Positions 61,078 through 64,000 of a DNA stretch of 64,000 bases are shown one piece after another. A model generated the notes under the pieces. It did no database searches and was not told where the DNA came from. It saw only the letters and a program-made list of their open reading frames with translations. The position numbers were made by a program, and so were the translations under genes. Positions within the stretch are counted from its first letter, which is position 1. Each line of letters begins with the position of its first letter. The stretch comes from Secundilactobacillus hailunensis. Lineage in GTDB: Bacteria > Bacillota > Bacilli > Lactobacillales > Lactobacillaceae. The DNA is taken from the NCBI RefSeq assembly GCF_005405185.1, contig NZ_BJDO01000006.1, forward strand, positions 40,687 to 104,686, written 5' to 3'.

Positions 61078-61884
61078 TTAAAAGATGAAAGACTGAATGA
61101 ACCAAGTCACCAGCAGCCAAATGATGATCAACGGCCACTTTAACTGCAGTAACAAGGCAGCTACTTCACGTAACATAGCGGGAATCAGTGCGGTAGGGAT
61201 GGTCCAAGAACCTAACAGGCTCACCGTTAAATGATGGCGTTTGGCTAATAATTGACTGCGAACGAGGTGATAGTCACTGGTGATCACCAAAATTTTGGGT
61301 GGCTGAGGCTGCTGCCAATCGTGGTTGATCAGCTGCTGGGAAAATTTAAAGTTGGTATCGGTTGAAGTTGCAGTTTCTTCTAATAGTAGCTGCTTTGAAT
61401 CAATGTGGTGCTGTTTGAGATAAGCGGCCATGACTTGCGCTTCACTTTGTGGTTCATCGCTGCCTTGACCACCAGTCAGGACCAGCTTGGGCGAATTAGG
61501 CTGTGCAACGCAAAAGAAAATGGCTGTCTGTAAGCGCCGGACTAAGGTTTTGGATGGACCGCTGGGCGTTACTCTTGCGCCCAGCACGATTACATAGTCT
61601 GGTGCCACGACGGGTTGGGTGTGCTGGTGATACCAATAGGTCAGCCAGAGATAAAGGGTGGCTATACTGTACCAAGTTGCCATACCAGTACTTTCGGCCG
61701 TGGTTATCAGATTGCCTGGCCAGAGGTTTACCGGCAGGGCAATTAGTAGATCAGCAACAATCAGTAGAACAATGAGTGGTTTCCAGACAAAGCGCTGATC
61801 AGGCTGTCCGGTGACCAGTGGCCAAACAGCGGCTAAATTAAGCAGTGTGATCAAAAATAAAATTATCAGCAGGATAATAATCAC
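61078..61884 (-). CDS. YdcF/ElyC (DUF218) family membrane protein
   Basis: A 268-aa protein with N-terminal membrane helices (IIILLIILFLITLLNLAAV, FVWKPLIVLLIVADLLIA) and a C-terminal DUF218 domain: YVIVLGARVTPSGPSKTLVRRLQ, LVLTGGQGSDEPQSEAQVMAAYL, LLLEETATSTDTNF and ILVITSDYHLVRSQLLAKRH. Some relatives act in envelope polysaccharide homeostasis. The GTG at 61884 directly abuts its SD (AAGGAGGTG), so the true start may be a few codons inside, at a non-standard codon. Confidence 0.88.
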   Translation of the reverse strand: MIIILLIILFLITLLNLAAVWPLVTGQPDQRFVWKPLIVLLIVADLLIALPVNLWPGNLITTAESTGMATWYSIATLYLWLTYWYHQHTQPVVAPDYVIVLGARVTPSGPSKTLVRRLQTAIFFCVAQPNSPKLVLTGGQGSDEPQSEAQVMAAYLKQHHIDSKQLLLEETATSTDTNFKFSQQLINHDWQQPQPPKILVITSDYHLVRSQLLAKRHHLTVSLLGSWTIPTALIPAMLREVAALLLQLKWPLIIIWLLVTWFIQSFIF

Positions 61885-61923
61885 CTCCTTACAGCTAGTA
61901 TAGATTAAAGCCGCGATGGTAGC

Positions 61924-61952
61924 TTGACTTTTGCCGGTAGTGTTTGTAGTAT
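61924..61952 (+). promoter_or_regulatory. Promoter of the tyrS T-box transcript
   Basis: TTGACT, 17-nt spacer, TAGTAT. Confidence 0.65.
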
Positions 61953-61958
61953 TAATGA

Positions 61959-62187
61959 CAGCTATGAATCACCGAAGTAGGTTAGAGGGCAACGATAAAG
62001 AAACTTGGCGGTTGCTGCAAGTCAAGCGTCCCGAATGACTGAATTACAGTGTGGAGCGACCCAGCAGATTGCTGGCGGGTCATGCCGATATCCATGTCGA
62101 GCGACGTTATCATAATATAGCGTAACTTGGGTGGTAACGCGGAATTAATTTCGTCCCTATTAGTCTATGACTAGTGGGGACTTTTTT
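61959..62187 (+). promoter_or_regulatory. T-box riboswitch of tyrS
   Basis: The T-box core TGGGTGGTAACGCGG is at 62128-62142, followed by terminator GTCCCTATTAGTC/GACTAGTGGGGAC and T run (62153-62187). The stem I internal loop contains TAC (62045-62047) followed by A, the Tyr specifier expected for tyrS. Confidence 0.95.
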
Positions 62188-62209
62188 GATATCTTAAGGA
62201 GGGTTCTTT

Positions 62210-63466
62210 GTGACAATTTTAGATGAGCTTAAATGGCGTGGCGCGATTAATCAGCAAACGGATGAAGCGGGGTTAACTGACTTAGTTAAGAATAAATCAG
62301 TTGGCTTGTATGTAGGAATTGACCCAACCGGGGATTCAATGCATATTGGGCATTTGATTCCCTTTATGATCTTAAAACGGTTCCAGTTAGCCGGACACCG
62401 GCCTTATATCGTAATTGGTGGCGGTACCGGATCAATTGGTGACCCAAGTGGCAAGAAGTCAGAACGAGTTCTGCAGTCAATGGAACAAGTTCACCATAAT
62501 GAAGCAGCGATTACGGCCCAAATGGAACATTTATTCGGCCAAGACGGCAGCTTTAAGATCGTTAACAACTATGACTGGCTGTCAAAAATGTCATTGCTGG
62601 ACTTTCTGCGGGATTACGGTAAGTTATTCAACGTGAACAATATGCTGTCTAAAGAAGTGGTTGCTTCACGGCTGGAAGTCGGCATTTCCTTCACTGAATT
62701 TACTTATCAAATCCTCCAGTCAGTTGATTTTCTTCATCTATATCAGGCTGAAGACGTTCAACTGCAAGTTGGTGGTGCCGATCAATGGGGCAACATTACT
62801 GCCGGTATCGATTTGATTCATAAAATCAAGGGTGCCGATGCCAAGGCGTTTGGTTTAACGATTCCGTTGATGCTGAAGGCGGATGGTACTAAGTTTGGTA
62901 AAACTGCGGGTGGTGCAGTCTGGCTTGATCCAGAAAAGACGACGCCATACGAATTCTACCAGTTCTGGTTGAACCAAGACGACCGGGATGTGGTGAAATA
63001 CTTGAAGTACTTTACCTTCTTGAGCCAAGATGAAATTGCTGATCTGGCTAAGAAAGTGGAAACGCAGCCTGAAAAGCGTGAAGCACAGCGTCGTTTAGCA
63101 GAAGAAGTGACCGAATTCGTGCATGGTAAAGACGCCGTGACTGAAGCAGAAAACATTTCTAAAGCGTTGTTCTCAGGCGATGTGGCCAATCTGTCAGCCA
63201 ACGAAATCGAGCAAGGCTTTAAGAATATGCCTTCCGTTGAAGTGACCGGTGAGAAGCGCAACATTGTGGAATGGTTAGTCGATGTGACTTCTATTGAATC
63301 ATCTCGGCGTCAAGCACGGGAGGACATTAACAACGGTGCCATTCGGATCAACGGCGAAAAGGTAACGGACGTTCAAGCTGAGATTGATCCAAGCACTCAT
63401 TTTGACGGTAAGTTTGTGATCGTGCGTCGCGGTAAGAAGCGTTATTTCTTAGCAAGAGTTAAATAG
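62210..63466 (+). CDS. tyrS: Tyrosyl-tRNA synthetase
   Basis: A 418-aa class I synthetase charging tRNA-Tyr. HIGH-like motif SMHIGHLIPF, YVGIDPTGDSMHIG start, SVDFLHLYQAEDVQLQVGGADQWGNITAGIDL tyrosine site, KFGKTAGGAVWL (KMSKS variant KFGKT) and a C-terminal S4 domain (RRQAREDINNGAIRINGEKV). GTG start after AAGGAGGG. Controlled by the T-box leader directly upstream. Confidence 0.97.
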   Translation: MTILDELKWRGAINQQTDEAGLTDLVKNKSVGLYVGIDPTGDSMHIGHLIPFMILKRFQLAGHRPYIVIGGGTGSIGDPSGKKSERVLQSMEQVHHNEAAITAQMEHLFGQDGSFKIVNNYDWLSKMSLLDFLRDYGKLFNVNNMLSKEVVASRLEVGISFTEFTYQILQSVDFLHLYQAEDVQLQVGGADQWGNITAGIDLIHKIKGADAKAFGLTIPLMLKADGTKFGKTAGGAVWLDPEKTTPYEFYQFWLNQDDRDVVKYLKYFTFLSQDEIADLAKKVETQPEKREAQRRLAEEVTEFVHGKDAVTEAENISKALFSGDVANLSANEIEQGFKNMPSVEVTGEKRNIVEWLVDVTSIESSRRQAREDINNGAIRINGEKVTDVQAEIDPSTHFDGKFVIVRRGKKRYFLARVK

Positions 63467-63482
63467 TGTGTGGATTAATTGC

Positions 63483-63517
63483 GGATCGGTTGGCGAAAGC
63501 GAATCGGTCCGTTTTCT
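63483..63517 (+). terminator. Terminator after tyrS
   Basis: GGATCGGTT pairs (with G-U) with AATCGGTCC, then GTTTTC; moderate T tract. Confidence 0.6.
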
Positions 63518-63693
63518 ATTTATTAATATGAAGTAATGATCGTTTTAAGGACGAGATCAAGCGCTGAGTTCAATTTGTTTTGAATTTATTTGAAAAAGTA
63601 ATTGACCAAATCGAAATTAGTTGGTATGATATTATTTGTTGTCGCGAGGAAATACAGACACATATACCGATTCAAAGTTTTAAAAGTTATGTG

Positions 63694-63722
63694 TTGACAT
63701 TTCAAATCGCTGATGATATAGT
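63694..63722 (+). promoter_or_regulatory. rRNA operon promoter P1
   Basis: TTGACA, 17-nt spacer, TATAGT, preceded by an AT-rich stretch. The short frame 63580-63771 crosses it and is not considered a gene. Confidence 0.75.
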
Positions 63723-63781
63723 TAATAAGTTGCCTCAGCAAGAGACGTTCCAAACGGAAACGTTGATGTAGAAAGTTTTTA

Positions 63782-63810
63782 TTGACTTTCCCGAGACGAT
63801 AAGTTACAAT
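63782..63810 (+). promoter_or_regulatory. rRNA operon promoter P2
   Basis: TTGACT, 17-nt spacer, TACAAT; tandem to P1, the usual rrn layout. A boxA-like CTTTGAAAACCGAAC lies at about 63847-63861. Confidence 0.78.
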
Positions 63811-63889
63811 GAAATAGCTGATTCGTAAAAGAATTTGCTTGGTAGACCTTTGAAAACCGAACAAAGTTTTGTTTCACAAATGTGCAGGG

Positions 63890-63956
63890 CATATCAGTTT
63901 CGGCTGATATCAAATGTAATTTGCGAAGTCAATTTCGCTAGTAATATTAATGAGTC
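63890..63956 (+). other. 16S leader / RNase III processing stem region
   Basis: ATATCAG-TTTCGG-CTGATAT forms a hairpin near 63893-63912 upstream of the 16S start; flanking sequence would pair with the 3' side of 16S, which lies outside the window. Confidence 0.5.
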
Positions 63957-63970
63957 ACAAACAATCATAA

Positions 63971-64000
63971 AATGAGAGTTTGATCCTGGCTCAGGACGAA
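63971..64000 (+). rRNA. rrs: 16S ribosomal RNA, 5' end only
   Basis: AGAGTTTGATCCTGGCTCAG, the universal 16S 5' sequence, followed by GACGAA at the window edge. Only about 30 nt is present; the rest lies to the right. Confidence 0.97.

Noticed and set aside
63580..63771. 63-codon frame upstream of the rRNA operon
   Set aside because: It lacks an SD and overlaps the TTGACA-N17-TATAGT rrn promoter, so it is a chance frame.
1..64000. CRISPR array, insertion sequence, prophage or tRNA gene
   Set aside because: No regularly spaced repeats, transposase, phage structural genes or tRNA-like sequence was found on reading through the window.

Overview
The window looks like chromosomal DNA of a lactic acid bacterium of the family Lactobacillaceae. 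Supporting signs are the heterodimeric LacL/LacM beta-galactosidase, an alcohol dehydrogenase nearly identical in its motifs to the R-specific enzyme of Lactobacillus brevis/kefir, an isoleucine 2-epimerase-like protein with the L. buchneri-type C-terminus, T-box leaders, strong AGGAGG ribosome binding sites and many CcpA (cre)-like sites. A short-form 6-phosphogluconate dehydrogenase fits a heterofermentative species. The genus is an inference. No insertion sequence, prophage, CRISPR array or tRNA gene was seen. The right edge stops about 30 bases into a 16S rRNA gene.

Layout. 0.3-3.7 kb: secreted matrixin-like protease, carnitine-acyltransferase-like protein, GPP34-like protein. 3.7-5.5 kb: a gene-poor stretch with two apparent transcription units, one carrying a possible 34-codon ORF and one a roughly 530-nt structured RNA. 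5.5-9.1 kb: GntR(YtrA-like)-ABC transporter operon, then an amino-acid permease preceded by a leader peptide with five consecutive Phe codons and a switchable terminator. 9.1-17.5 kb: LCP protein, FAD-linked oxidase, peptide deformylase-like protein, FabK-like reductase, a T-box-controlled PanE-family reductase, a permease and an unknown gene. 17.8-22.8 kb: aconitase, citrate synthase and isocitrate dehydrogenase, the oxidative half-TCA route to 2-oxoglutarate. 22.9-27 kb: hydrolase, DUF554, Dps and transporters.

27-38.6 kb is a sugar and carbonyl-metabolism region: lacLM, alpha-galactosidase, three aldo/keto reductases, an R-specific alcohol dehydrogenase and a MerR regulator. Three promoters here share a 19-bp spacer and the same operator core. 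38.9-47.6 kb: DUF975 protein, MFS/TetR pair, the deoC-deoB-deoD-pdp nucleoside operon, FabI. 47.6-48 kb holds a repeat cluster with a long palindrome. 48-53.5 kb: SPFH protein, AKR, Nudix, permease and isoleucine-epimerase-like gene. 54-59 kb: GPH symporter, a vitamin B6 uptake/kinase/PLP-enzyme set, tandem DUF2187 proteins. 59-64 kb: phosphatase, gnd, DUF218, T-box-tyrS and the rrn promoters.

The most noteworthy items are the phenylalanine-codon attenuator (7.36-7.62 kb), the large structured RNA (4.47-5.0 kb), the MerR operator set, and a carnitine-acyltransferase homologue whose catalytic histidine position appears to be arginine.
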